Below are positions 14,522 to 21,579 of a DNA stretch of 22,019 bases, in pieces. Positions within the stretch are counted from its first letter, which is position 1, and every line of letters begins with the position of its first letter. The stretch comes from an uncultured Lachnospiraceae bacterium. GTDB taxonomy: Bacteria > Bacillota > Clostridia > Lachnospirales > Lachnospiraceae. The notes under the pieces were generated by a model. That model was not told where the DNA came from. It saw only the letters and a list, made by a program, of their open reading frames with translations, and made no database searches. The DNA is taken from NCBI GenBank assembly GCA_910589385.1, contig CAJUTU010000052.1:1-22019 (forward strand), in the 5' to 3' direction. The position numbers and the translations under genes were made by a program.

Positions 14522-15115
14522 ATGAGTGGATTAGACAAGATAAAAAGTCAGATCCTGGATGAAGCGAACCACTCAGCAGAAGTGAAGATTGCAGAAGCTA
14601 ATGAAAAAGCAGAGCAGATGCTCAGCGAAGCAAAAGCAGAGGCGGAAGCAGAGTCTTCAAAGATATCTGCAAAATCCCAGGAGGCGATTGCCATCTATGC
14701 AGAACGGGTGAAATCATCCGGTGAGATGCAGCGTAAACAGGCAATCCTCCAGGCAAAGCAGGAAGTGATTGCGGATGTGCTTCAGAAAGCATATGAAAAG
14801 GTATGCGCCCAGGAGACAGCAGCATATTTCGAGATGATTCAGAAAATGCTTGAAAAATATGCTCAGCCTGGGGACGGTGTTATTTCTTTCAATGCAAAAG
14901 ATCTGAAGCGGATGCCGAAGGGATTTGAGGCGGAGATGGAAAAGGCGGCTCAGAAGAAGGGCGGCACTCTCCGTCTGTCTGAGGAGGCCAAAGACATGGA
15001 CGGCGGCTTTATCCTTGTATATGGCGGTGTGGAAGAGAATTGTACGATCCGGGCAATGTTTGATGCAAAAAGAGATTATTTGTCCGATAAAGTTCATGAG
15101 GTGTTATTTGTATAG
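14522..15115 (+). CDS. ntpE: V-type ATP synthase peripheral-stalk subunit E
   Basis: The 197-residue protein has a long N-terminal helix rich in Ala, Glu and Lys (AEQMLSEAKAEAEAES) for about 110 residues, then a globular C-terminal domain of about 80 residues with GGFILVYGGVEENCTIRAMF, the typical subunit E ending. It pairs with the G/H subunit and binds subunit B at the top of the head. GAGGTG lies about 6-10 bases upstream of the ATG. A 104-base spacer separates it from K, with a GCAGC/GCTGC inverted repeat at about 14447-14474 that could limit read-through or aid processing. Confidence 0.94.
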   Translation: MSGLDKIKSQILDEANHSAEVKIAEANEKAEQMLSEAKAEAEAESSKISAKSQEAIAIYAERVKSSGEMQRKQAILQAKQEVIADVLQKAYEKVCAQETAAYFEMIQKMLEKYAQPGDGVISFNAKDLKRMPKGFEAEMEKAAQKKGGTLRLSEEAKDMDGGFILVYGGVEENCTIRAMFDAKRDYLSDKVHEVLFV

Positions 15116-15144
15116 AAGACAGCTATGACACAGGAGGGAATATT

Positions 15145-16116
15145 TTGAATGATTTAGAATATACTTACGCGGTTGCGCGTATACGTTCGTTGGAAGCATC
15201 CCTGCTGACGGATTCTGTAATTGACCAGCTTGTGAACTGTCAGAGTGAAAAGCAGTGCCTGGAGCTGTTAAGCGAAAAGGGCTGGGGAGACCATGAGACC
15301 GGGCTTGACGCCTCTGCCATGCTGAAGCGTGAGGAGGAGAAGACCTGGGAAGTGATACGGGAAGTGGCACCGGACCTGTCTGTGTTTGACGTGCTTTCAT
15401 ATTCTAAAGTATACCATAATCTGAAAGCTGCGATCAAGGAAGTATGCACTGAGACAGAGAACGAAAACATTTTCTATGACGACTGTGCTATCCCAGGGGA
15501 AGAGATGCTTAGCATCGTGGAAAGCAAAGAGTTTGGCCGCCTTCCGGACAATATGGCAGCCGTAGCGCAGGAAGCATATGATACACTCCTGCATACGCGG
15601 GACGGCCAGTTATGTGATGTGATCGTTGACCGGGCTGCGTTGGATGCCATTTATGAAGCGGGCAAAAGCGCAAAAGACGAGATCATCCGCAACTATGCGG
15701 AGTCTACGGTTGCGATCGCGGATATCAAGATTGCCGTACGCTGCCAGAAGACCGGAAAGTCTCTGGATTTCATTAGGCGTGCTCTGGCGGATTGTGAAAG
15801 TGTCAGCTCAGAGCAGCTTGCGAAGGCGGCTCTTGCAGGGCCGGAGGCGATCGGGGAATATCTGTCCGGAACGACCTATGCAGAAGGAGCTCAGGCTCTG
15901 GAAGAATCTCCGTCCGCATTTGAACGCTGGTGCGATAACCGGATGATGGAAACTATCCGTCCCCAGAAATATAACGCATTTTCAGTAGGGCCTCTGGTAG
16001 CATATCAGCTTGCCAGGGAGAATGAGATCAAGACAGTTCGGATCATCCTGACCGGGAAGCAGAATGAGTTCCCGGATGAGGCGATTCGGGAAAGGGTAAG
16101 GGAGATGTATGTATAA
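15145..16116 (+). CDS. ntpC: V-type ATP synthase subunit C (d-type central adaptor)
   Basis: The 323-residue helical protein (about the length of the Thermus subunit) couples the central stalk to the rotor ring. It opens with NDLEYTYAVARIRSLE, a typical family start, and has the C-terminal DNRMMETIRPQKYNAFSVGP block. The start codon is TTG: AGGAGGG lies 6-7 bases before it, and the nearby ATG (15149) is out of frame. Its last 8 bases overlap the subunit F gene, indicating coupled translation. Confidence 0.94.
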   Translation: MNDLEYTYAVARIRSLEASLLTDSVIDQLVNCQSEKQCLELLSEKGWGDHETGLDASAMLKREEEKTWEVIREVAPDLSVFDVLSYSKVYHNLKAAIKEVCTETENENIFYDDCAIPGEEMLSIVESKEFGRLPDNMAAVAQEAYDTLLHTRDGQLCDVIVDRAALDAIYEAGKSAKDEIIRNYAESTVAIADIKIAVRCQKTGKSLDFIRRALADCESVSSEQLAKAALAGPEAIGEYLSGTTYAEGAQALEESPSAFERWCDNRMMETIRPQKYNAFSVGPLVAYQLARENEIKTVRIILTGKQNEFPDEAIRERVREMYV

Positions 16117-16429
16117 GATTGCGGTAATCGGCGATTACGACAGTATCTATGGTTTCGCGACACTGGGTCTTAGCATCTGTCCGGTAAAGACCCCCGAAGA
16201 AGCCAGGGATAAGCTGCGCCAGTTGGCAGGCGGAAAATATGGGATCATCTATATTACAGAAGCCGTGGCGGCAGAAATAAAAGATGAGATAGCAGAATAT
16301 CAGGAACAGACAATGCCTGCGATCATCCAGATTCCAGGCGTGTCTGGGAATACCGGGGCAGGTGTGGAAGGCGTCAAGAAGACGGTGGAGCAGGCTGTCG
16401 GGTCGGATATTTTGTTTGCAGAGGAATAA
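16109..16429 (+). CDS. ntpG: V-type ATP synthase subunit F (NtpG)
   Basis: The 106-residue protein is the central-stalk subunit F of the A/V-type enzyme, named NtpG in the E. hirae scheme. It has the Rossmann-like start KIAVIGDYDSIYGFATLG, then YGIIYITEAVA, and the C-terminal MPAIIQIPGVSGNTG motif before the final helix that contacts subunit D. The ATG lies inside the end of ntpC with AAGGGAG just upstream. The 113-base spacer that follows holds a pair of diverged repeats. Confidence 0.94.
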   Translation: MYKIAVIGDYDSIYGFATLGLSICPVKTPEEARDKLRQLAGGKYGIIYITEAVAAEIKDEIAEYQEQTMPAIIQIPGVSGNTGAGVEGVKKTVEQAVGSDILFAEE

Positions 16430-16444
16430 AGAAGCATCCGCGCC

Positions 16445-16517
16445 ACCAGGCTCGAAAAGACCTCGCCGGGTCGGCAGGATGTGCTTAACAACTAGGTTCG
16501 AAAGGACCTCACCAAGT
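16445..16517 (+). repeat. two diverged 27-bp direct repeats between subunits F and A
   Basis: The units at 16445-16471 and 16491-16517 match at 21 of 27 positions, with a 46-base period, and all six differences are transitions. The second unit can fold as AGGTTC-GAAA-GGACCT, a six-pair stem (one G-U) with a GNRA-type tetraloop. The first has the same GAAA centre but a weaker stem. The pair ends 12 bases before the GGAGG ribosome site of subunit A. Confidence 0.6.
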
Positions 16518-16542
16518 TTATAAGCAGGAGGTAATTCGTCAA

Positions 16543-18309
16543 ATGAGCAGAGGCGTAATTAAAAAAGTCGCAGGCCCGCTTGTTATTGCATCGGGTATGC
16601 GCGACGCGAATATGTTCGACGTGGTTCGTGTCAGCAACCAGAGACTGATTGGCGAAATCATTGAAATGCATGGAGATGAGGCTTCCATACAGGTATATGA
16701 GGAGACATCCGGACTTGGACCGGGAGAACCGGTAGAGTCTATGGAAGTTCCTATGGCCGTGGAATTGGGGCCTGGCCTGATCACCAGCATTTATGATGGA
16801 ATCCAGAGGCCGCTGGATGATATAATGAAAGTTTCCGGGAACAATCTGAAGCGTGGTGTGGAAGTGCCGTCCCTGAAACGTGACTTGAAGTGGAATTTTG
16901 TTCCTACCGTGAAAGTCGGGGATGAAGTAGAACCGGGCGATGTGATCGGTACTGTACAGGAAACGATCGTTGTAGAACAGAAGATCATGGTTCCTGTAGG
17001 GACAAAAGGTAAGATAAAAGAAATCAAAGCCGGAGAATTTACGGTAGAAGATGTGGTAGCAGTCGTAGAGACCGCGGATGGAGACAAAGAGCTGACCATG
17101 ATGCAGAAGTGGCCGGTCCGCCGTGGAAGACCTTATCAGAAGAAGCTTCCGCCGGAGATGCCTCTGGTAACAGGACAGCGTGTTGTTGATACTTTCTTCC
17201 CAATCGCAAAGGGCGGTGTGGCTGCAGTTCCTGGCCCGTTCGGAAGCGGCAAGACAGTCATCCAGCATCAGCTTGCAAAATGGGCGGAAGCGGATATCGT
17301 GGTTTATATTGGATGTGGAGAGCGTGGAAATGAGATGACCGACGTTCTGAACGAGTTCCCGGAATTGAAGGATCCGAAGACAGGGCAGTCTTTGATGGAA
17401 AGAACTGTTCTGATCGCAAATACATCCGATATGCCTGTGGCTGCCCGTGAGGCATCCATTTATACTGGTATTACGATCGCGGAGTATTTCCGTGATATGG
17501 GATATTCCGTAGCATTGATGGCAGATTCTACTTCCCGTTGGGCAGAGGCGCTCCGTGAGATGTCCGGACGTCTGGAAGAGATGCCTGGTGAAGAAGGTTA
17601 CCCGGCTTACTTGGGAAGCCGTCTGGCACAGTTCTATGAGCGTGCAGGACATGTGGTATCCCTTGGAAAAGAAGGGCGTGAGGGCGCACTGTCCGTAATC
17701 GGTGCCGTATCTCCTCCGGGTGGTGATATTTCCGAACCCGTATCCCAGGCGACACTGCGTATTGTCAAGGTATTCTGGGGACTGGATTCTGCATTGGCAT
17801 ACAAGAGACATTTCCCGGCTATTAACTGGCTGACAAGCTACTCTCTGTATGTAGATAATATGAGAGACTGGTTCAATAATCAGGTTGCAGAGGATTGGAT
17901 GGAAAGCCGTCAGAAGATGATGTCGCTTCTGCAGGAAGAGGCAGAGCTGGAAGAAATCGTAAAGATGGTTGGTATGGACGCATTGTCAGCAGGCGACCGC
18001 CTGAAGATGGAAGCAGCACGCTCCATCCGTGAGGACTTCCTGCATCAGAACTCATTCCATGAAGTAGATACCTATACTTCTTTGAAGAAGCAGCACATGA
18101 TGATGAATCTGGTAATCGCATATTATGAAATGTCAGTACAGGCGCTTTCAGAGGGCGCGCCGCTCCAGAAGCTGATCGATATGCCGGTCCGTGAGCAGAT
18201 CGGACGTTTTAAATATGTAACAGAAGACAAGCTGGACACAGAATTTGATAAAGTAAATAAGGAACTGCATGTTGAAATTGCCAATTCATTGGGAAAGGAG
18301 GAATTCTAA
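16543..18309 (+). CDS. ntpA: V-type ATP synthase catalytic subunit A
   Basis: The 588-residue catalytic subunit binds and turns over ATP at the A/B interfaces. The P-loop is GPFGSGKT at residues 231-238 (Lys237, Thr238), and the catalytic glutamate is Glu260 in GCGERGNEM. An N-terminal beta-barrel is followed by the roughly 90-residue insertion that separates A subunits from F-type beta subunits, then the nucleotide domain (MADSTSRWAEALRE) and a C-terminal helical bundle. GGAGG precedes the ATG at 10 bases. It abuts subunit B with no spacer. Confidence 0.98.
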   Translation: MSRGVIKKVAGPLVIASGMRDANMFDVVRVSNQRLIGEIIEMHGDEASIQVYEETSGLGPGEPVESMEVPMAVELGPGLITSIYDGIQRPLDDIMKVSGNNLKRGVEVPSLKRDLKWNFVPTVKVGDEVEPGDVIGTVQETIVVEQKIMVPVGTKGKIKEIKAGEFTVEDVVAVVETADGDKELTMMQKWPVRRGRPYQKKLPPEMPLVTGQRVVDTFFPIAKGGVAAVPGPFGSGKTVIQHQLAKWAEADIVVYIGCGERGNEMTDVLNEFPELKDPKTGQSLMERTVLIANTSDMPVAAREASIYTGITIAEYFRDMGYSVALMADSTSRWAEALREMSGRLEEMPGEEGYPAYLGSRLAQFYERAGHVVSLGKEGREGALSVIGAVSPPGGDISEPVSQATLRIVKVFWGLDSALAYKRHFPAINWLTSYSLYVDNMRDWFNNQVAEDWMESRQKMMSLLQEEAELEEIVKMVGMDALSAGDRLKMEAARSIREDFLHQNSFHEVDTYTSLKKQHMMMNLVIAYYEMSVQALSEGAPLQKLIDMPVREQIGRFKYVTEDKLDTEFDKVNKELHVEIANSLGKEEF

Positions 18310-19680
18310 ATGCCAAAAGAGTATAGGACCATACAGGAAGTTGCCGGCCCGCTGATGCTGGTACGCGGCGTAGAGAATGTCACCTACGATGAACTGGGAG
18401 AGATCGAGCTTGCAAGCGGGGAAACCCGCCGGTGCAAGGTATTGGAGATCAACGGCAGTGATGCATTGGTACAGTTGTTTGAAAGCTCCACAGGTATCAA
18501 CCTGTCCAACAGCAAGGTTCGTTTCCTGGGCCGGAGCATGGAGCTGGGTGTATCTGAGGATATGCTGGGACGTGTCTTTGACGGCCTTGGCAATCCCATC
18601 GACGACGGCCCGGCAATCCTCCCGGATGCCCGTATGGACATCAACGGCCTGCCGATGAACCCGGCGGCCAGAAGCTATCCGGAAGAGTTTATCCAGACAG
18701 GTGTGTCAGCCATTGACGGACTGAATACATTGGTCCGTGGACAGAAGCTGCCGATCTTCTCGGCATCCGGTCTGCCCCATGCCAACCTGGCAGCTCAGAT
18801 CGCAAGACAGGCAAAGGTTCTGGGAACAGACGAAAACTTCGCCGTTGTATTTGCCGCATTGGGTATCACTTTCGAGGAATCTAACTTCTTTATTGAAAGC
18901 TTTAAGGAGACCGGTGCGATCGACCGTACCGTCCTTTTTATCAACCTGGCAAACGACCCGGCCATCGAGCGTATCGCAACGCCGAAGATGGCGCTGACGG
19001 CTGCCGAATATCTGGCATTTGAAAAGGATATGCACGTATTGGTTATCCTGACCGATATCACAAACTATGCGGACGCATTGCGCGAGGTATCTGCGGCACG
19101 TAAGGAAGTACCGGGACGCCGTGGATATCCTGGATATATGTACACAGACCTGGCGACCATGTATGAAAGAGCCGGACGTCAGACCGGGAAAAAGGGAAGT
19201 ATCACGATGATTCCGATCCTGACCATGCCGGAAGATGACAAGACTCACCCGATCCCTGACTTGACCGGATATATCACCGAGGGCCAGATCATCCTGAGCC
19301 GTGATCTTTACCGGAAAGGTATTGCTCCGCCGATTGACGTTCTGCCGTCCCTGTCCCGTCTGAAAGATAAGGGAATCGGTGAAGGCAAGACCCGGGCGGA
19401 TCATGCCAATACGATGAACCAGTTATTCTCTGCCTATGCCCGTGGAAAGGATGCCAAGGAATTGATGGTCATCCTGGGTGAAGCGGCGCTGACCGAGATT
19501 GACTTGATCTATGCGAAGTTCGCAGATGCCTTTGAGGCAGAATATGTATCCCAGGGTTACAATACGGACAGAAGCATTGAAGAAACACTGGAAATCGGAT
19601 GGAAATTACTCTCCATGCTGCCTAGAACGGAGCTGAAGCGTATTGACGACAAGTTCCTGGATAAGTATTATCAGGGCTGA
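18310..19680 (+). CDS. ntpB: V-type ATP synthase regulatory subunit B
   Basis: The 456-residue non-catalytic subunit alternates with A in the hexamer. The position of the P-loop reads SGLPHANLAAQI, lacking the GKT of an active site, as is normal for B. The arginine finger that reaches into the A site is Arg350 in PSLSRLKDKGIG, the same number as in E. hirae NtpB. Other family blocks are FVVFAALG-like FAVVFAALGITFEE and GRRGYPGYMYTDL. The ATG follows the subunit A stop directly, with AAAGGAGG in the end of ntpA. A structured spacer separates it from D. Confidence 0.98.
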   Translation: MPKEYRTIQEVAGPLMLVRGVENVTYDELGEIELASGETRRCKVLEINGSDALVQLFESSTGINLSNSKVRFLGRSMELGVSEDMLGRVFDGLGNPIDDGPAILPDARMDINGLPMNPAARSYPEEFIQTGVSAIDGLNTLVRGQKLPIFSASGLPHANLAAQIARQAKVLGTDENFAVVFAALGITFEESNFFIESFKETGAIDRTVLFINLANDPAIERIATPKMALTAAEYLAFEKDMHVLVILTDITNYADALREVSAARKEVPGRRGYPGYMYTDLATMYERAGRQTGKKGSITMIPILTMPEDDKTHPIPDLTGYITEGQIILSRDLYRKGIAPPIDVLPSLSRLKDKGIGEGKTRADHANTMNQLFSAYARGKDAKELMVILGEAALTEIDLIYAKFADAFEAEYVSQGYNTDRSIEETLEIGWKLLSMLPRTELKRIDDKFLDKYYQG

Positions 19681-19747
19681 TATATTGAAGCGTTCATCAT
19701 TGTCTGTGCCAGAAAGGCATGGATACAAATATGGACGCGGCAATATA
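19681..19747 (+). repeat. 67-bp imperfect palindrome between subunits B and D
   Basis: Starting at the first base after the ntpB stop, the arms pair as TATATTG/CAATATA, GCGT/ACGC, AT/AT, TTGT/ACAA and TGCC/GGCA around an AGAAA loop, with small internal mismatches. Almost the whole spacer before the subunit D ribosome site is thus one long hairpin. There is no T-run, so it is more likely an mRNA processing or stability element than a terminator. Confidence 0.75.
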
Positions 19748-19790
19748 GGAATGCCAGGCAGTAGATTTTAAGAAGGAGAGGTGATTACAT

Positions 19791-20447
19791 TTGGCAGCAA
19801 CACAGGTAAATCCTACCCGTATGGAGCTGACGCGTCTGAAAAAGAAACGGATCACGGCAATCCGCGGCCACAAGCTGTTGAAGGATAAGCGTGATGAGCT
19901 GATGCGCCAGTACCTTGACCTGGTACGTGAAAACATGGAAGTGCGTAAACGGGTAGAAGCGGGAATCCTTTCCGCAAATAAGAATTTCGTAATCGCCAAG
20001 GCAGGTATGTCGGAGGCTGCCCTCAAGACGGCATTGATGGCTCCCAAGCAGGAGATCAACCTGGTTCCCGGAGAAGCCAATGTCATGAGTGTCAATATCC
20101 CGACATTTGAGTATAAGACAAGGACAGCAGATGAGAACGACATCTACTCCTATGGTTTCGCATTTACCTCCAGCGACCTGGACGGGGCGGTAAAATCCCT
20201 GGCAGATATCCTGCCGGATATGATCCGTCTTGCAGAATGCGAAAAAGCCTGCCAGCTCATGGCGGCAGAAATTGAAAAAACAAGACGGCGTGTTAACGCA
20301 TTGGAACACGTCATCATTCCGGAGACGGAGACGAATATCAAGTACATCACCATGAAGCTGGATGAGAACGAGAGAAGTACCCAGATCCGGCTGATGAAGG
20401 TGAAAGACATGATGCTCGAGGATGCGCATAAGTATTCGGAGAAATAA
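19791..20447 (+). CDS. ntpD: V-type ATP synthase central-shaft subunit D
   Basis: The 218-residue protein is the coiled-coil rotor shaft that turns inside the A3B3 head. The family start AATQVNPTRMELTRLKKK is reached only from the TTG at 19791, preceded by AAGGAGAGGTG, so TTG initiation is well supported; the internal Met would cut the conserved segment. The two long helices lie at about residues 10-65 and 135-200, with the C-terminal block RRVNALEHVIIPETETNIKY typical of the family. It is the last gene of the operon, ending just before a strong terminator. Confidence 0.96.
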   Translation: MAATQVNPTRMELTRLKKKRITAIRGHKLLKDKRDELMRQYLDLVRENMEVRKRVEAGILSANKNFVIAKAGMSEAALKTALMAPKQEINLVPGEANVMSVNIPTFEYKTRTADENDIYSYGFAFTSSDLDGAVKSLADILPDMIRLAECEKACQLMAAEIEKTRRRVNALEHVIIPETETNIKYITMKLDENERSTQIRLMKVKDMMLEDAHKYSEK

Positions 20448-20457
20448 AAATTTGGAT

Positions 20458-20491
20458 AAAAAAGTGCCGCCCAAAGGGGCGGCACTTTTTT
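20458..20491 (+). terminator. strong intrinsic terminator of the ATP synthase operon
   Basis: GTGCCGCCC and GGGCGGCAC form a perfect 9-bp GC-rich stem with loop AAAG. It is flanked by A-rich DNA and followed by TTTTTT that extends the pairing. It begins 11 bases after the ntpD stop and is the clearest terminator in the window. Confidence 0.96.
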
Positions 20492-20596
20492 AAAACGCAA
20501 AAGAGTATTAAATTACGCCCCGACTTCTCCCAAAGAACAGAATGGAATGTGGGACACGATCAACTGGATTCGGAAAAAGAATACAAGAGGTCGCAA

Positions 20597-20701
20597 ATGG
20601 AGAAATTACCAAAACGCATACATGAAAATGGGATTGACTATATTCTGGTCGGTGACTATTACTTGCCTGCTCTCCGGTTCTCAGAAGAAAGCTGTTATTA
20701 G
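20597..20701 (+). pseudogene. truncated TnpV-like mobile-element gene
   Basis: The 34-codon frame begins MEKLPKRIHENGIDYILVGD and continues YYLPALRFSEE, which matches, from memory, the N-terminus of TnpV-type proteins carried by clostridial mobilizable elements. Those proteins are about 120 residues; here the similarity breaks off after RFSEE and a stop follows at once, so about three quarters is missing. An overlapping frame at 20542-20625 (MECGTRSTGFGKRIQEVANG, then EITKTHT) may be the tail of the gene that normally precedes it. The function of TnpV is uncertain; this copy is non-functional. Confidence 0.6.
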
Positions 20702-20719
20702 GAATAAACTGATTTATAC

Positions 20720-20735
20720 ATGATACGTGTACCAT
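20720..20735. promoter_or_regulatory. operator-like imperfect palindrome
   Basis: ATGATACGTGTACCAT matches its reverse complement at 12 of 16 positions. It lies between the TnpV fragment and a short leader-like ORF, in AT-rich DNA with possible -10 elements but no clear -35. A weak candidate. Confidence 0.25.
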
Positions 20736-20779
20736 AATTATCAACAAAATCAAAAGTAACGAGGAGGAAAGACAATTAG

Positions 20780-20806
20780 ATGAATGTAGTATGTCTGCAC
20801 GTATAG
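20780..20806 (+). other. eight-codon leader-like ORF
   Basis: A very strong GAGGAGGAAA ribosome site precedes ATG 20780, which encodes only MNVVCLHV before a TAG. A terminator hairpin begins 17 bases later. This is either the stump of a gene cut by rearrangement or a leader peptide for attenuation of a gene now lost. Confidence 0.4.
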
Positions 20807-20822
20807 GGAAAGACATATGCTT

Positions 20823-20863
20823 AAAAACTGCCGTTCGGGAATGTCTGAATTACGGCAGTTTTT
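20823..20863 (+). terminator. intrinsic terminator after the leader-like ORF
   Basis: AAAAACTGCCGT and ACGGCAGTTTTT form a perfect 12-bp stem with a 17-base loop; the T-run is part of the right arm. The structure is symmetrical enough to act in both directions. Confidence 0.85.
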
Positions 20864-20912
20864 CTGTGTATTTGTGAATTAGCTATCTTCTAATATCGGT
20901 GGATATTGAATG

Positions 20913-21089
20913 TCATTCTTTGACATGTTCAAGTACTGCATGAATTATGGCAGAAGCAAGTTCCTGATGGCTTGGCAGCGTATTCTGCCAGAGTAGAGTC
21001 AGTTCTTTGATAGAGCAAAGTTCATTTGTGTCTAATTCATCCTGCAAAAGATAGTCAGGGGAGATATATTGTAAGAACCAGTTGAGAGC
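20913..21089 (-). pseudogene. headless C-terminal fragment of an unknown protein
   Basis: On the minus strand 58 codons with natural protein character run from just after a TAA (21092-21090) to TGA 20915-20913: NWFLQYISPDYLLQDELD, then ELCSIKELTLLWQNTLPS and ending IIHAVLEHVKE. There is no start codon in the frame, so it looks like the tail of a helical protein whose 5' part is gone. I do not recognise the family. The strand is opposite to the neighbouring remnants. Confidence 0.4.
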
Positions 21090-21101
21090 TTATAGAAAAA
21101 T

Positions 21102-21194
21102 ATGTATTCATATGCTAAAATGAGATCGGTACAACAAAATCGGAAGGTACAGGAAACCATAGCAATTTCCCATGAATTGACAGGGAAGGAATAA
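21102..21194 (+). other. 30-codon ORF of uncertain status
   Basis: ATG 21102 to TAA 21192-21194 ends in IAISHELTGKE, which looks like the C-terminus of a real protein. There is no ribosome site, so it may be another tail fragment. A further tail-like frame, FTINLRKVER then stop, follows at 21198-21234. Nothing else is supported in the stretch 20864-21236 apart from the minus-strand fragment. Confidence 0.2.
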
Positions 21195-21236
21195 GTGCGG
21201 TTTACAATAAATCTGAGAAAGGTGGAGCGATAGCTT

Positions 21237-21579
21237 GTGAAGGAAAAATCACTGGATAATAGATGGAAAATTACTCCAGACAGACAAAAAATATTCCTAT
21301 TTGAAGCTCAAACAGAAAGAAATAATTTATTTGTGGATGTTTGAGGAAACAAAACGTTATCATGACAGAAATGGAAAATGTCCCGAAAAGAAGGACGAGG
21401 ATACTGCGATTGTGGATGCCGTCTATGACAGGATTGAAAAGGCTGAAATATGGGTTCCCTATGGCGAGGTCTTTAAACATTATAGAAGTATAAAGGTGAA
21501 GCTCTGCAAGAGAATCCGGCACGGTGCGGATGCAGGAGGAAAGATACATAACCAACATCCAAACCAACGTGTGAACTTC
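21237..21579 (+). pseudogene. frameshifted unknown ORF upstream of the NUDIX gene
   Basis: A GTG at 21237 with AAGGTGGA upstream begins KEKSLDNRWKITPDRQKIF, but this frame stops at 21342-21344. A second frame, open from 21241, continues in protein-like fashion from about 21298: KLKQKEIIYLWMFEETKRYH, then a Pro/Lys/Asp-rich loop, and AVYDRIEKAEIWVPYGEVFK with HYRSIKVKLCKRI. A one-base shift near 21290-21300 would join the two into one helical protein of about 85-110 residues. The second frame then runs straight into the NUDIX frame without a stop. I do not recognise the family. It is probably an inactive accessory gene. Confidence 0.45.

Noticed and set aside
16492..17811. A 439-codon minus-strand frame
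   Set aside because: It lies fully opposite ntpA, whose motifs and ribosome site are unambiguous, and it shows no recognisable domain.
18706..19404. A 232-codon minus-strand frame
   Set aside because: It is the shadow of ntpB on the opposite strand, with no ribosome site or family features.
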